Source: Arthrobacter koreensis
GTDB taxonomy: Bacteria; Actinomycetota; Actinomycetes; Actinomycetales; Micrococcaceae
Direction of reading: 5' to 3'
DNA length: 64,000 nt
NCBI RefSeq assembly: GCF_009193255.1
Contig: NZ_WACG01000001.1
Coordinates: 310,001-374,000 of the forward strand
Under the pieces are notes generated by a model, which worked only from the letters and a program-made list of their open reading frames with translations, was not told where the DNA came from and did no database searches. The position numbers and the translations under genes are program-made. How positions within the stretch are numbered: the first letter of the stretch is position 1; each line of letters opens with the position of its first letter. Of this stretch, positions 52,269-61,001 are shown in pieces.

Positions 52269-53117
52269 GTGAGTGCACGCAAAACGACACCCGAATCCCC
52301 CAGACGTTCTTTGGACGCATACCGCAGAAACTCGTCTCTGCGCCGAAGACTAACCGCTGTCGCCGAGACTGAGCCCTCGACAGAAGAACCAATCCTCTCC
52401 TCAGATCTGACACGAGAACGAATCCATACGTCTGGTGCCGGGCATGCAGAACTCCTGAATGGGACCGGGTTCAAACGGGGCGCAAACCTCCCGGAGCTGA
52501 TTCGCTCGATGGCAGATTTGGCTGGCAGCCTAAGCCGCCTTAGCGGGATGGCTTCAGCGGCCGCCGTCAGCCATGGCCCCGGCAGTCCGCCAGATCCGTT
52601 AGACGATTCCCTGCGGATATTCTTCGATCGGCTCCTCGCGTTCCTGACCATCCGGCGCCGCGGCCCCGTTCCGCCCAAGACACGCACAGAGATGTTAGCC
52701 CGCAAGATCAATATCCTCTACGACACGGCCACGGTCGAGAGAGGGGAGGAGATGATCTTCGCGGCTATCGGCGAGGCGGCGAAGAAGCGTGGTTACTCCA
52801 TTTCCAGGACCCGTTGGTCTCTCCTAAAGAGCGGCAAGGAGCAGAAGGTCCCGGACGAAGTCCTTCGCGTACTTGCCGGTGTCTTTGGCGTTGATGCCAG
52901 GTACTTGCTTCGCGCAGACTCTCCGCTCCCAGAACGGATACAGCACAGGATGAGCGAGTTGCGCAGCCTGCGCCGAGAGAGGGTGCGTTCGATGGTTGTC
53001 CGGGACCTGGCAGACGTCGATCCCGAGGCGCTTCTTTTGATCACCGCGATTCTTGATGCGGGTCAGAAGACAGATCTACGGCTGCCCGGCCAGGACAGAG
53101 GAGGCCACTATGGCTGA
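52269..53117 (+). CDS. EspR-like/XRE transcriptional regulator
   Basis: This 282-residue protein has an unstructured N-terminal half and an HTH C-terminal half resembling EspR-type nucleoid regulators: MLARKINILYDTATVERGEE, then GYSISRTRWSLLKSGKEQKV and VLAGVFGVDARYLL (about residues 140-215). It starts with GTG at 52269. The next gene's start overlaps its end by 8 bp. In mycobacteria EspR controls type VII secretion genes, which fits the WXG-like cargo 2 kb downstream, but the link is inferred. Confidence 0.65.
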   Translation: MSARKTTPESPRRSLDAYRRNSSLRRRLTAVAETEPSTEEPILSSDLTRERIHTSGAGHAELLNGTGFKRGANLPELIRSMADLAGSLSRLSGMASAAAVSHGPGSPPDPLDDSLRIFFDRLLAFLTIRRRGPVPPKTRTEMLARKINILYDTATVERGEEMIFAAIGEAAKKRGYSISRTRWSLLKSGKEQKVPDEVLRVLAGVFGVDARYLLRADSPLPERIQHRMSELRSLRRERVRSMVVRDLADVDPEALLLITAILDAGQKTDLRLPGQDRGGHYG

Positions 53118-53748
53118 CCAGCACGTGCAGGAAATAGCAGGTATGTTTGTCCCTGCGCTGGCCGACCAGAGCCAAGGGCAGGCATGGTTTGCAGACGGCC
53201 AGACATTGGCCGCGTTCACTGTTTTAGCGGCGGTCCTGTCCGTCGTTACTCTGGCGTTTATGCGACGCAGGCGGACGCAGAGCGTCAAGCGTGGTCCGGG
53301 TGTCCTGCTCATGCCCGGCAGCACATCCGCCAACAACGAATGGTGGACACGGGTCCAGTGGGCATTGGACGCAACAGCCTCCGGCAACGAGAGAAAGTAC
53401 TCGTACGGAGCATCGTTGCTCATAGTTCTGGCGAAGAGCAAAGCGGCAGGACCCAGGGAGAAAGCCGTGTTGGACGCGGTCTGGAAACACTCCAAAACGA
53501 GAATGGAGGACCCGGATATCCTCCACCTGATGGAGCACGTCTCCGTGAGAGAGGTTATCGAGGGTGTATCCACTCCTGTACCTCTAGCTCGCACCCAGGA
53601 CATGGAGATGCTTCGAGTCTTGAAGAGGGAGATCCTGGCGGCGCGTCTAAAGGTTGTCCTTGACGAGCAGCTCGGGCGTGAAACGTCCCAAACGGTGTAT
53701 CAGCTCTCGGAGATGAAGCTTCCTCGGCCCCTCAGCCCACCGGGCTGA
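53110..53748 (+). CDS. Hypothetical single-pass membrane protein
   Basis: This 212-residue protein has one membrane segment (TLAAFTVLAAVLSVVTLAFM, about residues 32-51), then a basic stop-transfer stretch and a cytosolic helical domain. GGAGGCCACT precedes the ATG at 53110, which overlaps the regulator gene by 8 bp, so the two are coupled. Possibly a signal-receiving partner of the regulator. Function unknown. Confidence 0.65.
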   Translation: MADQHVQEIAGMFVPALADQSQGQAWFADGQTLAAFTVLAAVLSVVTLAFMRRRRTQSVKRGPGVLLMPGSTSANNEWWTRVQWALDATASGNERKYSYGASLLIVLAKSKAAGPREKAVLDAVWKHSKTRMEDPDILHLMEHVSVREVIEGVSTPVPLARTQDMEMLRVLKREILAARLKVVLDEQLGRETSQTVYQLSEMKLPRPLSPPG

Positions 53749-53762
53749 CTTAGTGTGAAGCC

Positions 53763-54416
53763 ATGATTCCATTCCAAGTTGTCGATCAGGCAGCAACTGC
53801 TGAGCCCTCGGCAATTCAATACGCACTTGAGAACTTTGGCATCCCGATCCTGGTCGCCATCCTAACGACGATTGTGCTCGAGTTCTTTGCTAAACCTCGT
53901 TTAGAGGCCCGCAAGCAGAGGCTGATTCGCGACCGTCAGCAACTGGACGAAGTGATCTTCGCTTTCCAAGCACTGTCGCTCTCTGCAGGGTCTCTCCTGC
54001 CGGAGGACTCTTTACGAGATGCCGATGCGGACGCATACCAGAAGACGCGCATCCAGTCGGTCATCGATGCTAGCGAGGCGCTCCTGACAGCAACCAGCAG
54101 ACTTGCACCAAACTACTCCGCACGACACGGGGAGCACATAACCTTCACGACTCGCTTCATCGCCATGATCCGGGGGCGTGCCGGCCTCGTCATGGGGAAT
54201 GAACGTTTCCGTGGAAGCGACGATCTAATCACGATGGCTAATGATTTGGACAAGTTCGATGTCTATTTCAGGGCAAACACGTCTATGCGTGACAGCCAGG
54301 AGCCTCTAGTTAAGCGGCTGGTGTGGCCACTCATATTCAGGAGGGAGACTCGCCAACTAGCTATAGACACGTTGGCCCGGTATGGGATGCCAGCTGGGTC
54401 CCCTGTAAACAGCTAG
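53763..54416 (+). CDS. Hypothetical membrane-anchored protein
   Basis: This 217-residue protein has one N-terminal helix (FGIPILVAILTTIVLEFF, about residues 22-39) followed by basic residues and a helical cytosolic domain. It lies 14 bp after the previous membrane gene and probably shares its transcript. No family recognised. Confidence 0.65.
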   Translation: MIPFQVVDQAATAEPSAIQYALENFGIPILVAILTTIVLEFFAKPRLEARKQRLIRDRQQLDEVIFAFQALSLSAGSLLPEDSLRDADADAYQKTRIQSVIDASEALLTATSRLAPNYSARHGEHITFTTRFIAMIRGRAGLVMGNERFRGSDDLITMANDLDKFDVYFRANTSMRDSQEPLVKRLVWPLIFRRETRQLAIDTLARYGMPAGSPVNS

Positions 54417-54722
54417 GGCCCTGACCGAGAAGCGAGGGGAGGGAAACAGTATCGCGCGGTAATAACGTAGAGGATGGTTCCAGGAGCTTGCCTCGGTGCC
54501 AGGTTCAGGCCAGCCCTATCAAGTGTTAGGGGGGCGGTTTCTAAAGTCACGTTTGGGGTCGCCAGTCGCTGCGGCCCCCCAGCGCCCGGTGTGGTTTCCT
54601 GGGTTTCTCCTTGTCATAGTGCGTAGGTATGGGTACTTCCCCCCATCACATGCTGTTGATTTCCCGCCGTTTTCCGGTTTGGATGGGGCGGGTCATTGGA
54701 AGCTCTATGGGGGGGTGGTTTT
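54417..54722. other. Promoter region of the toxin cargo module
   Basis: No gene is seen in about 305 bp. The stretch has G- and C-rich runs (GGGGGGCGG near 54530) and a possible -10 at TAGGTAT near 54625. A Shine-Dalgarno-like GGGGGGGTGG precedes the GTG at 54723. Confidence 0.35.
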
Positions 54723-55160
54723 GTGAAGTTCGATTCGCTCCCGTCCTCGCCCGGGGCCTCAGCGGGCGCAGCGGATGGAGTGTTCGACGTCGACCCGGCT
54801 GCAGTGTCAGCAGTGGTGCTGGAGACGGATGCCGAGGCGGCAGCATTCGCTGACCTTGCCTATGCGCTGTTCCAGGATCTTTCGGGGCTGGTTGAGGCAT
54901 GCCGCTCAGATGTCATCGGTGAACAGCTTGCGGAAATCGCACAGGACACCGTTCACCGTGGAATGAACGTGGTGCAGCGCCGCACCGGCAACGCATTGAA
55001 TGCTGTCGCGGAAGTCCTGACGATCCTGCATTCCGCAGATGCAGCTATGAGTGATACCGCCAGAGTATCGGCAGCGGAGGCAGCCCAGGCCAAGGCTGAT
55101 GACGATCCCTACGCCTTCGAGCGCCCAGACCATATCCCCGGGCAGGTGACGCCCTGGTGA
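54723..55160 (+). CDS. WXG100-like small protein (DUF6507-like)
   Basis: This 145-residue helical protein has two long helices as in ESX/WXG substrates and partners (AAAFADLAYALFQDLSGLVE, then NVVQRRTGNALNAVAEVLTI) and matches the actinobacterial DUF6507-like pattern by layout. It starts with GTG at 54723 and its stop overlaps the toxin gene by 4 bp. It is the likely chaperone or co-secreted partner of the toxin. No ESX core genes are in this window, so secretion would depend on a system elsewhere. Confidence 0.7.
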   Translation: MKFDSLPSSPGASAGAADGVFDVDPAAVSAVVLETDAEAAAFADLAYALFQDLSGLVEACRSDVIGEQLAEIAQDTVHRGMNVVQRRTGNALNAVAEVLTILHSADAAMSDTARVSAAEAAQAKADDDPYAFERPDHIPGQVTPW

Positions 55161-56971
55161 GTACAGGGATCGATCTGGCAGCGTTTGAACGGATGCTCCC
55201 GGACAGTGAAGCACTAAGGGCACGCGCCGATGCGCTGCGGGACACCGGTGCCGAGGTTGAGTCCGTTGCTGCGTCCGCGGCCACGGTCTGGGGGCGGCTT
55301 CAGGGGCAGGGAATCTACGAGGGACCGGGCCAGGAAATCGTCTTCTCCGCCTTCGCCCCAATTCGGACCAAGGCAGCCGATATCGCAGAGGCCATGGGCG
55401 AAGTCCGCAGCGCAATCGTGAACTATGCCGAGGAAGCGGCGGAAATCCGCCGAAGGTTCGAAACCCAAGTCCGTCCGGCTGCTGAGGCGTTCGCCGTTGA
55501 AACGGCAGGCCAAACCGTCAGCGAGTGGGATGATGACCGGGACCTGGTGGAGCGTCAGAACGCGATTATGTCCCAGCTCAGTGTCTTGGCGGCTGATCTG
55601 GATGCGGCCCAGCGTGCCTGTGCCCAGGTGCTGGCTCGGATCAGCTCCGGCACCAGCAAGGAAACGGACAGCGGCAGCGGAGGCGACCCGCTCGGATTCG
55701 CGGGGGCGTTCGCTCAGGGAGCCGGGTATCTGGCATCAGGCGCCCTGCCGACCACGGCATCCCAGTTCGATGCCGCCGCGAAGTCAGGGCACGGACTCGC
55801 CTGGGGCAGAGCGGTCGAGCACGACAATGGTCTGCATCCCTTCATCAGGGGCATCGGTGACCAAATCATCGGAGGTTACGAAAGTTTCGCCGGGCTGCTC
55901 GGCAAAAGGGGCATCCCCGCTCAGCTCGAAGCCACGCAGGGTTTGCTCTTCATGCTCGGTTCCCTGACCGGCAGGAATGCCGCGGCTGAGCAAAACCGGG
56001 CGGAGATGCTTCGGCAAATGGCCCAAGTGGACCTGTTCAAAACCGATCCCAGCCGCGCAGCCGGCAGACTGGCGTTCGATATCGGAACACTGTTCATCCC
56101 CGCCGGCGCGGCCGCTAAGGCCGGGACTTTCGGGCGAGTACCAGCCCGTGCAGCCCATGTGGAGCTGCCCGCTCCTCGGCTGGAAGTCACCACCCCGCCG
56201 ACGCCAGGCCTGCACACCATACGGGAGGCACACCCAGGACTCCTGGACCGTCTACGCACCTGGGCCCAGGACCACACGGTCGACCCACAGCCGGCCTACG
56301 CAGGCGGGAAGCCCGGAGGCGGCCACCAATTCGACGTCGTGCGCAGCGAAGCCCCGGATGGTGTCGCCGGCGGTGGCTCAACGCCCCCGGGTGGCGGCAC
56401 CCAGTACGGAGTCCAGCTCCCGGACCATATGAATCCCAATGGACCCGGCCGCAATCCTGAAATGCAGCCTCGAATCGGTGCCTCCGAACATGGCCCGGGC
56501 GAATGGCGGCTGCAATCCTCCTCACCCCAGGGACGGGAGTACCAGGAGTTCATCACCGGTGTCCATGCCGCCGACGGCAAGGTTCCTGAGTACATTCTTG
56601 AATACGACAAGGTGGTGGACTCTGTGACCGGAGCTATCAGCCGTACCGAGATCAGGATGGATAACTTCCACTGGGACAAAGGACCGCCACCCGTTCAGGT
56701 CTACTCCGACGCCAAAGGCCACTATGCCTTCTTCGAAACCCGCTTCAAGAACTCGAGCCTGTATAACGCCAAACTTGATGAGATGTACCGGAAACAGTTC
56801 AGCAACCAACTCACCGCCATGCTCCAGAAGGGTGGCAACACGCGGCTGGAGTGGCACTTTCTGGAAAAGAAAGTCGCGGACGACTTTCTCGATCGGGTAC
56901 TCAGCGATCCCCTGGGCGCCCGCCTAGTGTCCGAAGGGAGAGTTGTCATCCAATGGACGCCCATGCCGTAA
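55157..56971 (+). CDS. Type VII-style polymorphic toxin, Tox-REase-5-like C-terminus
   Basis: This 604-residue protein has an LXG/WXG-like helical N-terminal third (AFERMLPDSEALRARADALR, then YAEEAAEIRRRFETQVRP), a glycine/proline-rich middle (about 380-450) and a C-terminal domain of about 150 residues (YQEFITGVHAADGKVPEYIL, then TRLEWHFLEKKVADDFL). The C-terminal pattern fits the Tox-REase-5 restriction-endonuclease-fold toxins of inter-bacterial conflict. It is coupled to the WXG-like gene upstream and followed by an Imm52-like gene, the immunity type known to pair with this toxin fold. Confidence 0.75.
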   Translation: MSTGIDLAAFERMLPDSEALRARADALRDTGAEVESVAASAATVWGRLQGQGIYEGPGQEIVFSAFAPIRTKAADIAEAMGEVRSAIVNYAEEAAEIRRRFETQVRPAAEAFAVETAGQTVSEWDDDRDLVERQNAIMSQLSVLAADLDAAQRACAQVLARISSGTSKETDSGSGGDPLGFAGAFAQGAGYLASGALPTTASQFDAAAKSGHGLAWGRAVEHDNGLHPFIRGIGDQIIGGYESFAGLLGKRGIPAQLEATQGLLFMLGSLTGRNAAAEQNRAEMLRQMAQVDLFKTDPSRAAGRLAFDIGTLFIPAGAAAKAGTFGRVPARAAHVELPAPRLEVTTPPTPGLHTIREAHPGLLDRLRTWAQDHTVDPQPAYAGGKPGGGHQFDVVRSEAPDGVAGGGSTPPGGGTQYGVQLPDHMNPNGPGRNPEMQPRIGASEHGPGEWRLQSSSPQGREYQEFITGVHAADGKVPEYILEYDKVVDSVTGAISRTEIRMDNFHWDKGPPPVQVYSDAKGHYAFFETRFKNSSLYNAKLDEMYRKQFSNQLTAMLQKGGNTRLEWHFLEKKVADDFLDRVLSDPLGARLVSEGRVVIQWTPMP

Positions 56972-56997
56972 TTCATCAATGCGATACATTGAGGACC

Positions 56998-57813
56998 ATG
57001 AAACGCGCCCGCGAAGTTCTGGACCCCGATTCAAGAAAGCCGTTCATCACCCTGAGTTGGGCAGGCAGGAACGAATCGGCAGCGGAACTTGCGCCACGGG
57101 TGGAAGCCACAACCGATCGAGTCTTGGCTCAGTACAAAGGTTCCCCCGCGGTCTGGTTCCAGAGTCCAACGGACCTCGGTCAAGATCCGGTTCACCTCCC
57201 CGGGGATATTCCGGCTCTGACGGATCTACTGGAGGACTCTTTCGACCGGACGTTGGGCGACTATTCCTCCCGTACATCACTAAGTCTGTTTGTCGATGAG
57301 GATCCCCCGAAATTGGACCGGACGTCCACCAGCCTCAGTCTTGCGGTCGGCTCAGGCGAGAGAAACACGGTGACTCTGCGGCTGACGGAGGATTTCCCAT
57401 TGGGTTCTCCCTCGCAAGCTGCACGCCTACTGCTGGACCTGACACGGATATGGCGGCCGGATTCTGCGGAGTTAATGACGATTTCTGCAGCCAGGGCCGC
57501 CCTCGGAAAGGGCCCATACAACCACGTGGCTTACATGCTCTGGGCTTCAGACAAAGCCTACGCCCCTAGCCCGGAAATCGAAGGAGAGCTGGTCCTCCCG
57601 TACGGTGAGGGAAGGTTGCACGTGGCACGAGAATGGACCGATCAGGCCGTGGTCGCGTTGTTTGAAGAACTGGGTCGCTCCGGCACACATCGGGCAAGCG
57701 CGGAATCAAATCTGCAGGAACCGCCGCACCTGAAAGAAGGGTATCCCGACCAGCTGACTGACCTAGACAGTCTTGTTTCCTGGGGCAGCTCCGGAACCCC
57801 GCGGTTGGACTGA
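56998..57813 (+). CDS. Imm52-like immunity protein
   Basis: This 271-residue soluble protein lacks a signal peptide and shows strands such as FITLSWAGRNESAAELA and LSLAVGSGERNTVTLRL, and a late WTDQAVVALFEELG. Its place, 26 bp after a Tox-REase-5-like toxin gene, and size support the Imm52 family. It should bind and block the toxin in the producing cell. Its 3' end overlaps a convergent antitoxin gene by 51 bp. Confidence 0.75.
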   Translation: MKRAREVLDPDSRKPFITLSWAGRNESAAELAPRVEATTDRVLAQYKGSPAVWFQSPTDLGQDPVHLPGDIPALTDLLEDSFDRTLGDYSSRTSLSLFVDEDPPKLDRTSTSLSLAVGSGERNTVTLRLTEDFPLGSPSQAARLLLDLTRIWRPDSAELMTISAARAALGKGPYNHVAYMLWASDKAYAPSPEIEGELVLPYGEGRLHVAREWTDQAVVALFEELGRSGTHRASAESNLQEPPHLKEGYPDQLTDLDSLVSWGSSGTPRLD

Positions 57814-58014
57814 CTGCAGAGAGGACAACAGGCGCTGGGCATTGGCGGGTGAACTCAGCAAATAACCCGTCTCAACCAGGGCGTCGTATTCCTTCTTCGA
57901 CATCAAGACCGCGGACCCTCGATCGGAAACGATCTCGACCTCAGAACGTTCTAGGTTGACCTGTTCGATGAGGTCCTCAAGGTCTCGTTGTGCTTCGAAT
58001 ACATTAATGGCCAT
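57763..58014 (-). CDS. Orphan Phd/YefM-type antitoxin
   Basis: This 83-residue protein has the Phd/YefM pattern (NVFEAQRDLEDLIEQVNLER, then VEIVSDRGSAVLMSKKEYDA). AGAGGAGTAGCT precedes the ATG at 58014. No RelE, YoeB or Doc toxin gene follows; the downstream DNA is the 3' end of the Imm52-like gene on the other strand, which it overlaps by 51 bp. It may be a relic, a regulator, or a neutraliser of a toxin elsewhere. Confidence 0.8.
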   Translation of the reverse strand: MAINVFEAQRDLEDLIEQVNLERSEVEIVSDRGSAVLMSKKEYDALVETGYLLSSPANAQRLLSSLQSVQPRGSGAAPGNKTV

Positions 58015-58091
58015 AGCTACTCCTCTCGGCTCGCCATACCGTCTTGGATAGGTGCATCGTACCCAGTCATCGTAGGCCGCCATCTCTACCG

Positions 58092-58103
58092 CCCCCCCCC
58101 CCC
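58092..58103. repeat. C12 homopolymer tract
   Basis: Twelve cytosines in a row, between the antitoxin gene and the lipoprotein gene. Length may vary between cells or be uncertain in the assembly. No coding frame crosses it. Confidence 0.8.
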
Positions 58104-58181
58104 GCTGCCACGGGGAACATTCTCGTAGCATCTATGCAAAGTTACGAATGCGATCGAACGGGTCCACCCGCAGGGCACGGC

Positions 58182-58901
58182 CTACTTCGAAACCCCGCCG
58201 TGCCAGGAACAAGCTCCACTCTTCCCACCTGACTTGGACACGGTCCCGTCATTGCACATTACGGAATAGCCCGAACCGAACGACCCGCCGTAGGTGTAGC
58301 CGCCAGAGCCTGATGAACTGGATTCAGGGTTCGATCCGCTGTAAAACGTGCTGCCGCCCGGGCGGGGAGAGGCGAGGCCCGCGGCCGTTAGTCGCCGATC
58401 GTATTCGGGGGCGAGCTCGGCCAAAAAATCGATCATGGCGTACATGTCCGTGTCGCTGTGAACGTAGTCAGCCGGATAGCACGACTGTGCCATGACCAGC
58501 CACATGGACCTGGCCAGTGCTTCCTTGTCGGACTCGGACAGGTGGCTTACGTCGCCCAGGGTGAAATACCCGCTTCCTCGCTGCCGCATGTCTTCGCATA
58601 CGCTACTTCTGAGTCGGTCGAAGTCACTTCGGTCCAGGGGTACAGCAACAGCACGGTATTTAGCGCTGATGTTCTCAAACATCAGGTCGTCAAGGATGCT
58701 GAGGCTGGTCTCCGACTTGGCCTGCGGCGCTGTGCCGCCAAAGGCTGATGGGGTCGGTGTCGACGGAGCTGCATATGCTGGCACTCTCTCGGCTTGAGGC
58801 GGCGCGCTGGCGGTGGTCGACGGGATAATCGTGCTCTGTGGTGCGCTGCATCCGGAGAGAAGAATGGCAGCTGCACAGGCCAAGATCAGGACACGTCTCA
58901 A
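58182..58901 (-). CDS. DUF3761-like lipoprotein
   Basis: This 239-residue protein has a lipoprotein signal ending LLSGCSAP, a threonine/proline-rich linker, a helical middle domain and a C-terminal glycine/serine-rich tail with MCNDGTVSKSGGKSGACSW, the short motif of DUF3761-type proteins. It should be lipid-anchored on the outer face. No toxin or enzyme motif is seen. It lies between the antitoxin and the integrase genes, in the element's cargo. Confidence 0.75.
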   Translation of the reverse strand: MRRVLILACAAAILLSGCSAPQSTIIPSTTASAPPQAERVPAYAAPSTPTPSAFGGTAPQAKSETSLSILDDLMFENISAKYRAVAVPLDRSDFDRLRSSVCEDMRQRGSGYFTLGDVSHLSESDKEALARSMWLVMAQSCYPADYVHSDTDMYAMIDFLAELAPEYDRRLTAAGLASPRPGGSTFYSGSNPESSSSGSGGYTYGGSFGSGYSVMCNDGTVSKSGGKSGACSWHGGVSK

Positions 58902-59119
58902 AATTATCCCCCTGAAAGTTCATTTAACTGTTCGAACCTTACCTGTCAGCGACGCGTACGGGGGTACGGCACAAAATCCACATCATAATGTCGGTTATGT
59001 TGTGGGTAAGGGACTCGGCTCACAACGCTGTACCTGCCACAGCCACGGCGACGATACCCTGCTCGGGTGAACTCATCATGCCGGTTGTGGCCCCGCGGGC
59101 GATCACCCGAGCCAACGGA
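58902..59119. other. Short intergenic region beside the integrase gene
   Basis: No gene is seen in 218 bp between the lipoprotein start and the integrase stop. It might hold one attachment site, but nothing diagnostic is visible. Confidence 0.3.
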
Positions 59120-60691
59120 TCATACTGTCACGGTCCCTCGGCCCTTCCTGGACGTCACCTTGACGGTCGCGGGATCGAACTTCTTCTGACCCCGCGGATG
59201 TGGGTAGAGCCGGACCTCGACGAAGTAGTTGATCAACCTGCGCTGGGCCATGAGATCGGCCTGATCGAATACGGCAACAGGATCCTTGGCCTCCAAGAAT
59301 GACGAGAGACCCTCCCCCGCCGTGAGCGTCCGACGCTCGGACTCCAAATCGCCGATGAAGCCCAAGGCACGCTTCCTGATGCGCTGGAGGTCGAATGCCT
59401 CAATAAGCTCGGCATCGTAGTCGCTCTGCGCGCGTTTGATCTTGCCCTGATGGACCGTGACTTGCTCGTCGATTTCAGCCACACGTGGGATATCGTTCAC
59501 AGGCATCGCGTCCTGAAGATTCGGACGGGATAGACGATCACGGACGATGCGGACCACCCACTCATCGACCTGTTCCCGGGAACGGACGATGTGCCCCGCG
59601 CACCGGTAGCGAGCTGAGTGCGCTTTCACAGGCATCTCGCAGATGCCGCAGAGGAAGAGCCCTGAGCCAAGGTGCTTCCGAGCGGTGCCGACCCTGTTGG
59701 TGAGACGTTCGGGTGCGTCCAGTCGCTCCTGGACGGCCCACCAGGTCTCCTCAGAGACCAGCGGCTCCCACAATCCCTTGACTGGATCGTTGTTTTCATC
59801 GCGCAGGATCGAGGCGCGCCATGAGCGGCGCTTACCGCCATTCGGATCGTCCGGGTCCGCCGGAGGAAGTGTCTTCGGAGTGTAGCTGCTGTAGCCGGCG
59901 TACCGCGGATTGCGCAGGATGCCCAGCACAGTGGATGAGGTCCATGGCCTGTCGTCAGGAACCTCGCGCAATGCCAGTCCCTCGGTTTCCCGTCGCGCGT
60001 TTCGTTCAAGCATGAGCGTCCGGTTGTGCTTGGGCAGGACCGGCAGGTCCTTGGGAATGTGATCCCCAGCCTTGCCGGACAACCCCGCAGCCAGAGCGGC
60101 GATGGATACGCCATCTGGCGTCGCGAAGTGCTTGTAGATCTTTTTGACCGCTTCAGCTTCGTGCTCGATCACGTCGCCGTTGATCGCATATCCCAAAGGC
60201 CGTACACCCTTGGGTGCCCTCCCCTGCTTGGCGCGCTGGCTCTGCGCGGCCGACTGCCTGGCAGATTTCCTGTCGACTTCTCCTCGGGCGACGGCTGCCT
60301 TAATACGGGCGTACATCCGGCCGCCGTCGGTCGAGAGGTCCGCCTCCCCGTTAGCCGTCACGAGCTGCAGTCCGCGGTCCTCGGCTGCGTCGATCCAGTC
60401 CTCGAGCTGCCTAGGCTGACGGGTCAGACGGTCTAGGTCCCAGCAGATGATGGCGTCAAAGTAACCAGCTTTAAAATCGGTAACCATGCGGTCATAAGCA
60501 GGGCGCTTCTTCGTCTTGTCGGTGGCCGACTTTGATTGATCAACGTAGTAACGATCCTCGTCGACGGTCCAGCCGCGGTCGCGGGCGATCTTCTGGCAGG
60601 CCTCTCGCTGCCGATCTATGGCCAGGCCATCCATCTCGCGGTCAAGAGAAATGCGCAGATAAACTGCGGCACGCATGGTCTGAGTGGTCAC
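59120..60691 (-). CDS. Large serine recombinase (integrase)
   Basis: This 523-residue site-specific recombinase has the resolvase catalytic domain (VYLRISLDREMDGLAIDRQR, nucleophile Ser15), the recombinase domain, a zinc ribbon (CGICEMPVKAHSARYRC) and a C-terminal coil. It should integrate and, with the excisionase-like protein, excise the element between attP and attB. GTG at 60691 is chosen because it follows TAGGCT by 7 nt and starts just before the catalytic domain; an upstream ATG would add 14 residues. attL and attR were not found. Confidence 0.92.
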   Translation of the reverse strand: MTTQTMRAAVYLRISLDREMDGLAIDRQREACQKIARDRGWTVDEDRYYVDQSKSATDKTKKRPAYDRMVTDFKAGYFDAIICWDLDRLTRQPRQLEDWIDAAEDRGLQLVTANGEADLSTDGGRMYARIKAAVARGEVDRKSARQSAAQSQRAKQGRAPKGVRPLGYAINGDVIEHEAEAVKKIYKHFATPDGVSIAALAAGLSGKAGDHIPKDLPVLPKHNRTLMLERNARRETEGLALREVPDDRPWTSSTVLGILRNPRYAGYSSYTPKTLPPADPDDPNGGKRRSWRASILRDENNDPVKGLWEPLVSEETWWAVQERLDAPERLTNRVGTARKHLGSGLFLCGICEMPVKAHSARYRCAGHIVRSREQVDEWVVRIVRDRLSRPNLQDAMPVNDIPRVAEIDEQVTVHQGKIKRAQSDYDAELIEAFDLQRIRKRALGFIGDLESERRTLTAGEGLSSFLEAKDPVAVFDQADLMAQRRLINYFVEVRLYPHPRGQKKFDPATVKVTSRKGRGTVTV

Positions 60692-60698
60692 GCCGGAC

Positions 60699-60704
60699 AG
60701 CCTA
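60699..60704 (-). promoter_or_regulatory. -10 box (TAGGCT) of the integrase gene, leaderless type
   Basis: On the minus strand TAGGCT lies 7 nt before the GTG at 60691, and no Shine-Dalgarno is present. Confidence 0.5.
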
Positions 60705-60849
60705 GCCCATGAGGCTTCTTTGCGCCGGAACACGCATCTTTTTAGGTCTCATGTGACTCCCCCCGTTACCTTTTTCGTAGCCCGTTTCTGATGCAGGATA
60801 TGGGTGTGTTGGCCGGTCGGTTCCGGCATGGTTTTTGCCCCCAGTCATC

Positions 60850-61001
60850 CATGATCCGGGGGGGGGTGTTGCCACCGGAACCGACATGGCGGCCGGGGAA
60901 TCGCTAATAGAGGCACGGCCAACGAAGCCATTCGTAACGTGGATGCGACTCCTGCCGCCCAGACCAGCCAACAGTCTCAGCACGATTAGACGGGGGTAAT
61001 C
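60850..61001 (+). ncRNA. Candidate IS110 bridge RNA region
   Basis: The noncoding left end just before the transposase is where IS110-group elements encode the guide RNA. It contains TAGAGGCAC (60908-60916), repeated exactly at the right end (62223-62231), as expected if one RNA loop reads the donor end. A 10-bp inverted repeat TCGGTTCCGG (60817-60826) / CCGGAACCGA (60875-60884) flanks the G tract. The RNA itself is not seen directly. Confidence 0.35.

Noticed and set aside
58092-58103. Phase-variation switch at the C12 tract
   Set aside because: The tract is not within a coding frame and is not placed between promoter elements that I can see. It is noted only as a repeat.
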